Origin: Spisula solida
Taxonomy: Eukaryota > Mollusca > Bivalvia > Venerida > Mactridae
Length of the DNA stretch: 64,000 bases
Assembly: GCA_947247005.1 (NCBI GenBank)
Contig: OX365955.1
Coordinates: 4,288,001 to 4,352,000, forward strand
Direction of reading: 5' to 3'
Shown here: piece after piece, positions 1 through 11,922 of the stretch
Position numbering within the stretch: the first letter of the stretch is position 1
Layout of the letters: the number at the start of each line of letters is the position of its first letter
The notes under the pieces: generated by a model
The model's database searches: none
Told to the model about the DNA's origin: nothing
What the model saw: only the letters and a program-made list of their open reading frames with translations
Translations under genes and position numbers: made by a program

Positions 1-119
1 TGGCCGCTGCACTACCTTCTTTCTTTATAGGGTACGTAGCTATACTTAGCTTATCTTATTTTGTTTGTACCAAATTTCCGACAATAAATACATTAAAAAT
101 TTTGACTTGACTTGACTTA
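1..119 (+). repeat. possible LINE 3' end with pentamer tail
   Basis: An AATAAA-like stretch near 83-90 is followed by a short run of TTGAC repeats (about 105-118). Many CR1-like LINEs end in a polyadenylation-like signal and a short tandem tail, so this may be the 3' tip of a LINE on the plus strand whose body lies outside the window. No coding sequence is visible to confirm it. Confidence 0.3.
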
Positions 120-349
120 CGTACACTCCGATAATTTGACAACATTAGGCTGTGAGAAAAACTGCAACTGCAACTTATAATACACTCATTATACATTTAT
201 ATACATGCCGTAATGTTCTTGGTATGAACTGGGTAGGATGCGATAAACTTACATCAAATGATAACGAAATTAACAATGTGTATGAACAATCATTAACTGC
301 AAATGTGTATTATAAATTATGATAATTGTACAGATCTTGTGAATTGTAT

Positions 350-475
350 GTTTTTTTATGTTTTCCGTGCTCAACTGGTTCAGGTGGGCATTGCGCCTTG
401 TGTGCTTTTTATGTTTTTCTGTGCTCAGCTGGTTAAGCTGAGTGCTGCCTTTTCTGTCTGACTTTATTTTATTAA
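350..475 (+). repeat. dispersed repeat family 'GCTGCC', copy 1
   Basis: The core GTGCTCAGCTGGTTAAGCTG followed by AGTGCTGCCTTTTCTGTCTG recurs near 1788, 21246, 48770 and 53093 on the plus strand and near 29185 on the minus strand. This copy also has the upstream half (GGGCATTGCGCCTTGTGTG). No terminal inverted repeats, open frame or Pol III boxes were recognised. The family type is unknown; SINE-like or LINE-3'-end-like are both possible. Confidence 0.55.
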
Positions 476-747
476 GTGAATTATATTGAAGGGAGTTACA
501 TATTTTTGCGCCAGAATGTTATTTCTATGTTCATCCGTTTTATATCATGTTAAGCCAATAAAAGAACGTCAAAAACATTGGGACTTTTCTTTTTTCTCAG
601 TATTTCCCTTTAGTCTCGATCGCGCAAGCATACAAGGTATTATACATGTTGTTAGTTCCGGTTTCAACAGGCTCAATAATCAGCAAAAATATCTAAAACT
701 GCATTCGTTCTCTGATGTCGTGTTTTCTTGGAAGTTTGTTCACTACT

Positions 748-965
748 GGGTATTGTTTCATCAAGCACTTACGGAACATTTTAAACTTACGTTCAAACTT
801 AAGTTCTTAATTATTCTTTGAAATGTACATATTTGGGATGGATATTGGTCGTAGGACTTCGAATGAATAATAATTGACCACATGTTTTAGTTGTTAATGA
901 GTTATAAATAATTTAAATTTTAACGTAAATTTACAATTTTCGCAAGTGCTTTGATAAAACAGTAC
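748..965. mobile_element. inverted-repeat MITE family A, copy 1
   Basis: The left end (GGGTATTGTTTCATCAAGCA) and the right end (TGCTTTGATAAAACAGTAC) are inverted copies. The complementarity continues inward through CTTACGGAA and AAACTTACGTT on the left against AACGTAAATTTAC on the right, giving arms of about 45 bp. The same structure occurs at 25881, 48021 and 57550. There is no coding capacity, which is usual for a MITE mobilised in trans. Confidence 0.7.
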
Positions 966-1004
966 ACAGATGTATGAAGATGTGTGAGGTCGACGAAGAC
1001 TAAT

Positions 1005-1135
1005 TCGCTGGCTTAGAATTAGAAGGTCGTACTTACGACCTTATAAGACTGATAAATACTTAAAAACTGCATCACAATGTGCTTTTTTGAGCCTATGTTC
1101 ATGAAAATCGGAAATGGACATGCTGGCCAAACTGA
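1005..1135 (+). repeat. dispersed repeat family B, copy 1
   Basis: Starts CGCTGGCTTAGAATTAGAAG and contains a 20-bp palindrome at 1023-1042 (AAGGTCGTACTTACGACCTT). Related copies lie near 43855, 47703 and 58421 (plus) and 63185-63305 (minus). It begins 40 bp after a family A element, and the same pairing is seen again near 47.7-48.2 kb. The nature of the family is unknown. Confidence 0.5.
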
Positions 1136-1787
1136 AGATGAAAACCCCCTTTTTTCCATACGTTAAAAACATAAGCAATTGAAAGGTGATACCGAAACAA
1201 CTACACTATAAATGCGACATTTAAATTGTTTACAATTAAAGACATATTTTTGACAGTAAAAACTATGCAGAAAGTAAATGCATTTTTGAAAATGGATAAG
1301 TGAGTCTATCAAGTAATATTTATGAAAGTATGCAAACTATTTAACAAATATAAAATTGTCAATAGATTAATACACGATAAACATAAACTGGCTCAATGTA
1401 TTTATTAACATACGTAGTACATAGGTTAATCATTTAATTAATTAATTAGTTAATTAGGATATATAAAGAAGGTCAACGTGTACCGCAAGACGTCAGGAAA
1501 TAATAAAAAAACGAAGAAAGTGTTTTCATTAGTTAACTAGAATTTCGTTATAGTTATTTCATACGTGATATATTGGACTCAAAACACAAATCGTATTCAT
1601 CTGTGGACATAAGATTGCAATATAATATGATTTTCATGTTATATACTAGTTCATCTACTCACTAAACAATAGCACTCTTTCTTCCGTGATCACGTACATA
1701 TTACAAACTCGTCATGAATTTACGTCAAATACAATGACACTCGTATTAATTAAAATTTAATTTATTATTCAGTTCAATTAAGTCAAT
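1136..1787. other. unannotated AT-rich stretch
   Basis: No gene, RNA or repeat was recognised apart from a short TTAA-type simple repeat near 1434-1457. Confidence 0.5.
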
Positions 1788-1850
1788 GTTTTTTCTACTC
1801 GGCTGGTTAAGTTAATTGCTGCCTTTCTTGTCCGACTTAATATTATCTTT
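1788..1850 (+). repeat. dispersed repeat family 'GCTGCC', partial copy 2
   Basis: Contains CTCGGCTGGTTAAGTTAATT followed by GCTGCCTTTCTTGTCCGACT, matching the 3' half of the family. The upstream half is absent. Confidence 0.45.
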
Positions 1851-2139
1851 TTTAAAGTATACTATGCCCCATCTGAACATTCATTTTTCTAACTCTATTT
1901 TATTCCTTTTTGCAATCACATTCATTTGGCTAAAAGTTCTGTAATAAGAATCATTGCAATGAAAATGTATACATATATAACATGTCGCATTATCACTTGA
2001 CAAAACATCAACGAATTTAAAAATTAATACAGTATTTTACTATTGTTGTCACGTAACAATGCGTAATGCGACATAGAGAGACATTTCCAGTTGTACTTTC
2101 ATCACAATATGGTTCAAATAACAGATGTCTTAGCCAATG

Positions 2140-4340
2140 TGATCATAAAAAGGGATAAAATAGATAAAAAAATAATCAGATGGGCATAGTATGCCTTTAA
2201 GACAGAGTGATCATAAAAAGGGATAAAATAGATAAAAATAAATAATCAGATGGGCAAAGTATACCTTTAAAACAGAGTGATCATAAAAAGGGATAAAATA
2301 GATAAAAAATAAATAATCCGATGGGCAAAGTATACCTTTTAAACAGAGTGATCATAAAAAGGGATAAAATAGATAAAAAATAAATAATCAGATGGGCATA
2401 GTATGCCTTTAAGACAGAGTGATCATAAAAAGGGATAAAATAGATAAAAAAATAATCAGATGGGCATAGTATACCTTTAAGACAGAGTGATCATAAAAGG
2501 GATTAAATGGATAAAAAATAAATAATTAGATGGGCAAAGTATACCTTTAAGTAAATGTGATCATAAAAAGGGATAAAATAGATAAAAAAATAATCAGATG
2601 GGCATAGTATGCCTTTAAGACAGAGTGATCATAATAAGGGATAAAATAGATAAAAAATTAATAATCAGATGGGCAAAATATACCTTTAAGTCAATGTGAT
2701 CTTAAAAATGGATAAAATATATAAAAAATAAATGATCAGATGGGCATAGTATGCCTTTAAGACAGAGTGATCATAATAAGGGATAAAATAGATAAAAAAT
2801 AAATATTCAGATGGGCAAAATATACCTTTAAGTCAGTGTGATCATAAAAAGAGATAAAATAGATAAAAAATAAATGATCAGATGGGCAAAGTACACCTTT
2901 AAGTCAATGTGATCATAAAAGAGATAAAATAGATAAAAAATAAATAATCAGATGGGCATAGTATACCTTTAAGACTGAGTGATCATAAAAAGGGATGAAA
3001 TAGATAAAATAGGAAAAAGATCAGATGGGCAAAGTATACCTTTAAGTCAATGTGATCATAAAAAGGGATAAAATAGATAAAAAATAAATAATCAGATGGG
3101 CATAGTATACTTTTAAGTCAATGTGATCATAAAAAGAGATAAAATAGATAAAAAAATAATCAGATGGGCATAGTATACTTTTAAGTCAATGTGATCATAA
3201 AAAGAGATAAAATAGATAAAAAAATAATCAGATGGACATAGTATACCTTTAAGACAGTGTGATCATAAAAAGGGATAAAATAGATAAAAAATAAATAATC
3301 AGATGGGCAAAGTATACCTTTAAGTCAATGTGATCATAAAAAGAGATAAAATAGATAAAAAAATAAGTAATCAGATGGACATAGTATACCTTTAAGACAG
3401 TGTAATCATAAACAGAGATAAAATAGATAAAAAAATAAGTAATCAGGTTGACATAGTATACCTTTAAGACAGTGTGATCATAAAAAGGGATAAAATAGAT
3501 AAAAAATAAATAATCAGATGGGCAAAGTATACCTTTAAAACAGAGTGATCATAAAAAGGGATAAAATAGATAAAAAATAAATAATCAGATGGGCAAAGTA
3601 TACCTTTAAAACAGAGTGATCATAAAAAGGGATAAAATAGATAAAAAATAAATAATCAGATGGGCAATGTATACCTTTAAAACAGAGTGATCATAAAAAG
3701 GGATAAAATAGATAAAAAATAAATAATCAGATGGGCAAAGTATACCTTTAAAACAGAGTGATCATAAAAAGGGATAAAATAGATAAAAAATAAATAATCA
3801 GATCGGCAAAGTATACCTTTAAAACAGAGTGATCATAAAAAGGGATAAAATAGATAAAAAATAAATAATCAGATGGGCAAAGTATACCTTTAAAACAGAG
3901 TGATCATAAAAAGGGATAAAATAGATAAAAAATAAATAATCAGATGGGCAAAGTATACCTTTAAAACAGAGTGATCATAAAAAGGGATAAAATAGATAAA
4001 AAATAAATAATCAGATGGGCAAAGTATACCTTTAAAACAGAGTGATCATAAAAAGGGATAAAATAGATAAAAAATAAATAATCAGATGGGCAATGTATAC
4101 CTTTAAAACAGAGTGATCATAAAAAGGGATAAAATAGATAAAAAATAAATAATCAGATGGGCAAAGTATACCTTTAAAACAGAGTGATCATAAAAAGGGA
4201 TAAAATAGATAAAAAATAAATAATCAGATGGGCAAAGTATACCTTTAAAACAGAGTGATCATAAAAAGGGATAAAATAGATAAAAAATAAATAATCAGAT
4301 AGGCAAAGTATAACTTTTAGTCAATGTGATCATAAAAAGG
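2140..4340. repeat. 71-bp satellite array, about 31 units
   Basis: The unit starts TGATCATAAAAAGGGATAAA and ends CTTTAAAACAGAG. Units from 2140 to about 3474 vary in length (about 65-72 bp) and sequence. Units from 3475 to about 4316 are almost all exactly 71 bp and nearly identical. A diagnostic variant (GGGCAATGTA) appears in the units starting 3617 and 4043, six units (426 bp) apart, which suggests a recent multi-unit duplication. There is no open frame and no transposon end at either edge. Confidence 0.95.
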
Positions 4341-4838
4341 ATCAAACGTTTTATTTTAAAGTTCAGAATTAAAGGCATAGTGTATCAATAATATACGCAC
4401 AACATGTGTTTTATCATACTATAAAACGTCGTCAATTCTTGTCAAACTCAACACCTATGATAATGTGTCACTTTACTTTGACGATACATGTCAAGAAGAA
4501 CAAGGCTCTGTCAATGCTAATTTAATTACTTATGATTAATGAAAACATAAATGTTCAGAGATTGATAACACCTTGGTCTTATGACGTAATGTGAAAGCAA
4601 AGCATCGATTGTTTTAGCTGCAATGTCAACAATTAGGAATTCTAAATCCGGTACGCAATGAACAACGCCTAAGTGTTGTCAAGATAACGCATAAAAAATC
4701 ATGAGTATATAGATACTTATATGAGGATAACGGCATTGCAACTATTTTATTATTCATAAGATGCAGCATGATTGTCTATACAATGTACTTCCCTTTGGAA
4801 CAGGTGAATGATAAACCTTGCTGACAGGTGGTGTTTTT
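4341..4838. other. unannotated stretch
   Basis: Sequence between the 71-bp array and the next small element; nothing recognised. Confidence 0.5.
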
Positions 4839-5061
4839 AAAGCCTATGTCCCACTGAGCATTTTTTGTTTCGGCGATGTACTCCAGATCGAAATTAATGA
4901 GCTATCAGGACATCTGGAACAGGTTCCTCGTGGTCTAGGGGAAGCATTGGAAGTCATGAGACAGTTTATGATATAGGAAAGAATTATGATGAATCGAGTT
5001 TAAACGGAAAAAAGCGGGAGAATATCGCCGATGTGGAAATTCTCAGTGGGACCTAGGCTTT
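4839..5061. mobile_element. MITE family C, copy 1
   Basis: The ends form a terminal inverted repeat: AAAGCCTATGTCCCACTGAG on the left and CTCAGTGGGACCTAGGCTTT on the right, one mismatch in 20. The interior (GTTCCTCGTGGTCTAGGGGA and AATATCGCCGATG) recurs at 40268-40735. No coding frame, so it is a non-autonomous DNA element about 223 bp long. The target duplication is not clear. Confidence 0.75.
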
Positions 5062-5584
5062 CATTGTAGTTCTACATTTGAACCAGGCAATATCAGACAT
5101 GGTTGTCCACGCATAGTCTCAGATTTTGGAAATAGTTTGCCCCTTTTTTAATATTCACCTACATAAATGATTTCTGGGGTCAAAACTTTATTTTCACTAC
5201 CGTTGCTATGGCAACCGAGGAAATTCAATTTTTTGCTATTTTTCACTTTTAAAAAAAATGAATTTTGCCATTTAAGGCTAATTTAAGATGAAATCGCGAC
5301 AAAAATTGCCATGATGCACCCTTATATGTCACTAATTATGTTACATAAACTATTATAGAACTATTTCTCTACAAAACATATGCTTCAAGTGATTTTCATT
5401 ATACTAATTCTCTTGGGGGCCCCTCTCTTAAAACCGTGTTTTGCTAGAACAATGAAAAAGTATGGTCTTTTAAAATTTATTTAAATGAGTCATATCACAT
5501 CCATATATTTGAAAACAGTTAATATAGATGTTCATTGTCTGAAAGGTTTCGCCATGGTGCAAACAAAATATTGTTTGTAAGAAA
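5062..5584. other. unannotated stretch with one X-box-like palindrome
   Basis: No gene. GTTGCTATGGCAAC at 5202-5215 fits the RFX X-box pattern GTHNYYATRRNAAC. A related sequence occurs near 35310. Confidence 0.4.
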
Positions 5585-5800
5585 ATGCTAAAGAATGGCT
5601 TTTTTCATTTTTACAAAAATATTTTTTTTTATAGATTCCAACATAATTTTATATTCGAAATATTTTGTTTTCATCATTTAGCATCGGTGAAGCATTAAAA
5701 CAAAGCAACTGACAAAATAAAGTGTTTAACGGTAAATTAATGATAAATGATCACAACATAATTATGTGAAAAAACCTTGTTTAAAACGAACCCCACCCAC
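5585..5800 (+). repeat. left-end sequence L, copy 1
   Basis: Direct repeat of 10255-10445: GGCTTTTTTCATTTTTACAA, CAAAGCAACTGACAAAAT, TGATAAATGATCACAACAT and TTGTTTAAAACGAACCCCAC are shared in the same order. It marks the start of module 1. Confidence 0.7.
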
Positions 5801-5849
5801 TTTGTTAACACTACGGAGGACTTCTTGTGAACACTATTTCGTGTATAAA

Positions 5850-6990
5850 TCGAAATAAACGTATAGTAGAGCAGCAAAAGCCTGAAAGTGGCTTATTTAA
5901 GGAGTAACATTGCAATAAAAAGACACAAGCTGAGTCATATACCAAAATGTTCGGAAGACTTTGAAGTTTATGAAACCGTGAACTAAAGTTGCCGACCTTG
6001 GGAGGAAAGTTGGAATAATTCAAGGTCAAGGTCATACTGATAAGCAAAATATGACGTAGACGATACTGTATTTGGTCTCAAAATAACATTATAAAAATAC
6101 TTGTTATTGCATAATGTTTGTTATTTTATTATACCTTAGTGGGAAAGCTATTAATTGATGTCCATATTTTGGGTCCCAAATGTCAAGGTCAAGGTCGTTT
6201 CAAGGTCAAAGTATAAAAAATATCCAAAATTTACTGTTAATGAAACTTACACTTTTCCTGGCTTAACGAACAATGTATAAATACGTATTTAGGGCACTTT
6301 TTCATAATCTTCTATTCATTATCTTTAAACCATACCAAATAAATGTATATTTCATGCCTATAATAATCTGAAATTGTGGTCAACCATAGTTCAGTCAGTA
6401 CATATTGTTTCGAACAAACCTATATTCCAAGCGGTATTTGTCAAAATCGCATAATATTTACAGATTTATATAGATGTATAGAACTAGTATTTTGTAATAT
6501 ACAAAGAAAAGCTATTTTCAATATATATGACTTAAGCTTATTACCTTCTTATTTATGAAAAAAGTGTGGAAAATGCATATTGTGTTAATTTACCCCACCC
6601 ACCATGTTATACAGCATTTCTAAAAGAAGTTGGTATTCATGTTCCGTGACAATCAACTCCAAAGACTGTGGTAACACATGTTTAACAAGTAATTTTATAT
6701 TCAAATATGGGTGTCTATATATGTAGTATATAAAATAGCTTGCTTAAACTGTCCATGCTAGGTACAGACAAAGAAATCCAAGATGGCGTCCAAGATGGCC
6801 ACCATTCTTTGCCCATATATTCTGTATGTGTGTTCAAATATTGCAGATTCTTACACATTTGTGATGTTAAATGGTTACATGCAAAGTACTTAGTTGATAG
6901 TACACACTATTGATATACTAGACTGACCACTTTGTGACCAGGTTCAAGGTCATTTCAAGGTCAAAGTATGAAAAGTTCTACAAAATGTCC
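5850..6990. repeat. module 1 left inverted arm
   Basis: Pairs with the right arm (9200-10250) in inverted orientation. The best matched part is 5850-6050 against 10068-10250; the reading frames there give the same short peptides on opposite strands (NILVYDSACV, NFPPK-GNF), but no real protein is implied. The remainder is more diverged but shares a TTACCCCACCCAC word with its inverted counterpart, and repeated TCAAGGTCA motifs (6182, 6199, 6946 and 6957 areas). Confidence 0.6.
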
Positions 6991-7009
6991 TATTATTTCC
7001 TCTCTACAT

Positions 7010-9190
7010 GTCTAACAAGCCAGGAATTTCTTCATCTAGCCGTGCTATGTACTCCATACAGCTAGGAATGGCTTTGTCATGTAGTACTAGTATTAGGTTA
7101 TCCAACGAGTCAGCGTGTGCGTTTCAGTGTTAGGTACTCGATAGAGCCAATCCATGAATGGCTGTATTTGGCAGTGTTAGGTAATCCAATAGAGCCAGAA
7201 ATTGCTTGCTAGGCAGTATGAGGTAACCACAATAGTCAGGAATTGGTGTATCATGAAGTGTCATGCAGGAGCCCCAAAGAGCCAGGAATTATCATGTCTA
7301 GCAGTGTTAGGCATTCCATAGTTTTAGGAATTGCTGTACCATGCAGTATTTAGTACCACACAGAACCACGAATGGCTGTATTTTACAGTGATAGTTACCA
7401 CATAGAGGCAAAAATGAATAACAGAAAATGTTAGGTACCCCAAAATGCCAGCAATTGCTTAACTAGACAGTTTAAGTCACCCATTTCAACCACAAGAATG
7501 GTTTTTTTGACAGTTTGAAGAAGGACATACGAATGTATCACTGGTGATCATTAATGTCAGTACCTGACAATGTGTAGTTATGAAAGGGTTTGCTAGGCAA
7601 TGTCTGGTAGTCCATGGCTCTATGAAAGGATGTACCAGGCATAGCTTGTTAGTAAATGAAGCCATGAATGACTGTTTCATACAGTTTAAAGTAGCTCATA
7701 CTGCAATAAAAGCCAGTATACTAGTAAGGTAATGTTTGATACCACATGGAATTTAAGGATGTTTCAGGCAGTGTTAGATATCCAATAGGACAATGTAAAG
7801 CTGTTCCTAGCAGTAGTACAAGGATAGGTTGGTACCTCATGAAGACATCAAATGCTGTGTAAAACAGTTGTTGGTAACCCATGGTGCTAAAAATGCTATG
7901 TTAGACAGTTGTTGGTACCCCATGGAGCTATGAAATGCTGCGTTAGACAGTTTTTGGTACCCCATGGAGCTATTAAATGCTGTGTTGGACAGTTAATGGT
8001 ACCCCATGGAACTATGAAATGCTGCGTTAGACAGTTTTTGGTACCCCATGGAGCTATTAAATGCTGTGTTGGACCGTTGTTGGTACCCAATGGCACTATA
8101 AAATGCTAGGTTACACAGTTTTGGATACCCCATGGTGCTATAAAATGCTATGTTAGACAATTGTTGGTACCCCATGGCACTACAAAATGCTGTGTAGGTC
8201 AGTTGTTGGTACCCCATGGCACTATAAAATGCCATGTTACACAGTTGTGGGTACCCCATGGCACTACAAAATGCTGTGTTAGACAGTTATTGGTGTCCCA
8301 TAGAGCCATGTAATGCTGTATTAGACAGTTGTTGGTGTCCCATAGAGCCATGAAATGCTGTGATAGACAGTTGTTGGTGTCCCATAGAGCCATGAAATGC
8401 TCTGTTAGACAGTTAATGGTGTCCCATAGAGCCATTAAATGCTGTGATAGACAGTTGTTGGTACCCCATAGAGCCATGAAATGCTGTGATAGACAGTTGT
8501 TGGTGTCCCATAGAGCCATGAAATGCTGTGATAGACAGTTGTTGGTGTCCCATAGAGCTATGAAATGCTGTGTTGAACAGTTAATGGTGTCCCATAGAGC
8601 CATGAAATGCTTGTTAGACAGTTGTTGGTGTCCCATAGAGCCATGAAATGCTGTGATAGACAGTTGTTGGTACCCCATAGAGCCATGAAATGCTGTGATA
8701 GACAGTTGTTGGTGTCCCATAGAGCCATGAAATGATGTGTTAGACAGTTAATGGTGTCCCATAGAGCCATGAAATGCTTGTTAGACAGTTGTTGGTGTCC
8801 CATAGAGTCATGAAATGCTTGATAGACAGTTATTGGTACCCCATAGAGCCACGAAATCTTGTGATAGACAGTTGTTTGTACCCCATAGAGCCATGAAATG
8901 CTGTGTTAGACAGTTGTTGGTACCACATAGAGCCACGAAATGCTAAGATAGACAGTTGTTGGTGTCCCTTAGAGCCACGAAATGCTGTGCAAGACAGTTA
9001 TTGGTACCCCGTTTTGTCATGAGAGACAGTGTCATACATTATTAGATATCCCACTGAACACTGGATGACTGTGCCAGACAGTCGTAGATGCCCCATGGTA
9101 CGAAGAATAGCTATACTAGGTGATGATCTTATTCTTCTGTGGCTAGTAATAGCTGTATTTGATAGTGTTGAGTATCCCAAAAAAGTAGAA
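7010..9190. repeat. 42-bp tandem array inside module 1
   Basis: The consensus unit begins GTTGGTGTCCCATAGAGCCA and ends TGAAATGCTGTGATAGACAG plus TT. Spacing is exactly 42 bp in the centre (for example 8331 and 8373). Units are near-identical between about 8280 and 8990 and progressively diverged toward both edges. Because 42 is a multiple of three, frames stay open on both strands for up to 173 codons (8199-8720, minus). They follow from the repeat and are not annotated as genes. Confidence 0.9.
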
Positions 9191-9199
9191 ATCTCTACC

Positions 9200-10250
9200 T
9201 GGACTTTTACTCTGCACAATGATTAGTAAATCTGTTTTTACAACCTTTAAACATACATGTTCCTTACACTTAAACATTAGAAACATTTGTTGACACATTT
9301 TCTTGATTATGACTATTGCTATTGGGATTTGAAATCAATCAACTGCAATGAATGTTATCAAAGTGGGTGGGGTAATTTTTAATTACTGCTAGTTGCCACT
9401 TAAATCTCTAATTTCCCCTTTAAATTGGTACATTTCAAATCATATTGACTCGAAATCGACTTCCATGTGTAAATGAATGCGTTTAAGCATCATTTCTACC
9501 ACTGGTACATTCAATATCTAGTGTATACCCGTTTTTTGCACGTTTTTACCATTTGACCTTGAAACGACCTTGACCTTCATTCATGATGACCTCAATAAAT
9601 GACCCTTAGCATTGGCAGTATTAGAACTTTATATTCAGTCAAACATTCGATAATGATAATTCAAATACTACAGGCTATTATGTGTAAATCAACTAAATTT
9701 AATGTTTTGAAAGGGGGTGGGGTAATTGTTTATTACACTAAATTGACTCTCAGACTCCGAATATCCCTTGGAATTGATATATTACAAATCGTTTTCATCT
9801 AATATTTTCTCTCATGTGCAAGTGCATGTGTTTAAGCATCATTTGTACTATTTATGACATTTGAAATCTGGTGAACATCCATTTTTTGTACTTTTTTACC
9901 ATTTGACCTTGAACTGACCTTGACCTTGACATTGTTGGACTACAAATTGGAATTAAAAATGTGCAATTAGTAAGGATGTATCAAAGTCAGTGAACCATTT
10001 TACTATAACATGCAAGTTTGGTGTATTAATAAAGGTTAAGTAAACTGTAGTTTGTATCTTATTTTGAAGCACCATGTGACCTTGAACTTGACCTTTTCGA
10101 ACTTTCCTCCTAAGGACGGCAACTTTTACGTAGATTACAGTAATCCTGAATGTCTCAGGAACATTTTGGTATATGACTCAGCTTGTGTACTTTTATTGCA
10201 ATGTTCACTCTACTTTGAGTCAAAATGCTGCTCTACTAGTAGTTTATTTG
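9200..10250. repeat. module 1 right inverted arm
   Basis: Inverted counterpart of 5850-6990. Within it, 9365-9550 and 9713-9925 are themselves related direct copies: both start GGGTGGGGTAATT, pass through GTGTTTAAGCATCATTT, and end with TGACCTTGAA. They carry TGACCTTGACCTT-type motifs. Confidence 0.6.
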
Positions 10251-10254
10251 TTAA

Positions 10255-10445
10255 AAATGGCTTTTTTCATTTTTACAAAAACTATTTTTTTATAGATTCC
10301 ACCATATTCGAAATATTTGGTTGAAATTTTCATAATTTAGCATCGGTGAAGCAGTAAAACAAAGCAACTGACAAAATTAAGTGTTTACGGTTATTAATGA
10401 TAAATGATCACAACATATGTGAAAAACCTTGTTTAAAACGAACCC
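10255..10445 (+). repeat. left-end sequence L, copy 2
   Basis: Direct copy of 5585-5800 at the junction of the two modules. It sits immediately after the end of the inverted arm, so it marks the left border of module 2. Confidence 0.7.
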
Positions 10446-11345
10446 CACCGTATTTTTACAATTTTCATTTAAAATGCTGCAATCAAACAGATATATGTTA
10501 TTGATATAGTTTGTTAATCATCCTAATACAGCAGTGATCCATTTCGTACTGATGTCTGACCATTTATTATGGTAGTTACCATGGTAACTAAACAAGAAGG
10601 AAGGCGAAAATCCTCTTAATTACAGCATGCCTTCAATTATCACCAATAATGCTCCATACTAGTAGATATTTATTATTGATCTAGTTATTTAATCATCCTA
10701 ATTGATAAGTGCTTTATTTCTAATTGATGAATAACCATGTTATAATGGAAGGTACCATGGTAACCAAGCAAGAAAGGACGAAAATACACCTTTTGATCGT
10801 ACAATTTTCAACAATAATGCTGCATTATAACAAGCAGATATATGTTATTGATATAGTTAGGTAGTCATCTGTATTGATATGTGCTACATTTCTAACTGAG
10901 GCATGACCATGTTATAATGGAAGTTACCATGGTAACCTAGCAAGAAACAACGAAAAATCTACCGTTTGACCGTATTTGCACAATTTTCATCAACAATACT
11001 GCATACAAGCAGATATATGTTATTGATATAACTTGCTTGTCATCCTTATTGAAAAGTGCTTATTGATACAAAACCATGTTATAATGGAAGTTACCATGGT
11101 AACCTAGCAAGAAACAACGAAAACCAGTTTGGTCGTATTTGCACAATTTTTATCAAGAATGGTACATACTATATGGTACAGATATTATGTTATTGATATA
11201 GTTTGGTATTCGTATTGATAAGTGTTCCATTTCTAGTTGATGTATGACCATGTATTTGGTAGTTACCATATTAACCAAGCAAGAAAGAAGGAAAACTCCA
11301 GTTATTTACTATATATTTTCACAATTTCACCAAGATTGCTTCAAT
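10446..11345 (+). repeat. module 2 left arm, five ~172-bp subunits with X-box cores
   Basis: Each subunit carries CAGATATATGTTATTGATAT, then an ATCATCCT-type word, then a TTACCATGGTAAC-type palindrome, then AAGCAAGAA-type sequence. Palindromes lie at 10575-10588, 10751-10764 (one change), 10923-10936, 11090-11103 and 11262-11275 (degraded). Spacings are 176, 172, 167 and 172 bp. The right arm (12305-13365) repeats the subunit inverted. Confidence 0.85.
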
Positions 11346-11922
11346 TGTTCTTAATATAGTTAGTAAATCATCCTCAATGATTAGTAATCTAGTGTCTGAT
11401 GGTGTCTTTGTGTTGATACATGTTTGGTGTCCAAGTGAATAGTATACATTTTTATGGGAATCTTTTTAATAGGGTGTTTAGGGTTAGAGTTAAGTGTGTA
11501 GGGATGAAGGGAATACAGGGGTTTGTAGTTTATGGAGAAAAGGAATGAGTTCTAGGTTAGCGCTCTATGAAGTAAAACAAGACGTGGATATTCAACGAAA
11601 ACCAGATTTTCATGTCAGCCAAGCATTACTTTGTCAATGCTGTTTTGTAAAAGTGACCTTGATCTCACCTGACCAACTTTCAATCACGAGCGGCGTCTTC
11701 ACACAAGTTACCCACATAGCAGTGTTTAACAATATATCTCAATTCAAACAAAAGATAATCAGTGGAAATCTTTTTTTTCTGTTTTAGTAACAATGACCTT
11801 GACACAAGCAGCCACACTTTCAATCAAAAGCAGCGTTTAAACATAAGCTACACACACAGAAAGTTTCATTATGAGTCTTTTTGACATCTCATTCGCCAAC
11901 TTAAGTTATTGGACAGAAATGG
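11346..11922. other. spacer between module 2 arms
   Basis: Between the arms and before the pearl-like element. No gene recognised. A TTAGGG-like triplet near 11470-11490 is too short to be telomeric. Confidence 0.5.

Noticed and set aside
486..821. 111-codon plus frame
   Set aside because: Runs into the inverted-repeat end of a family A MITE and has no recognisable domain.
2140..4340. CRISPR-like regular repeat
   Set aside because: Units are contiguous with no unique spacers, and the window is eukaryotic.
8199..8720. 173-codon minus-strand frame and its plus-strand mirror in the 42-bp array
   Set aside because: The frames exist because the repeat period is a multiple of three; both strands are open equally, and there is no start context or flanking gene structure.
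11465..11495. TTAGGG-like telomeric repeat
   Set aside because: Only two or three imperfect hexamers; not a tandem array.
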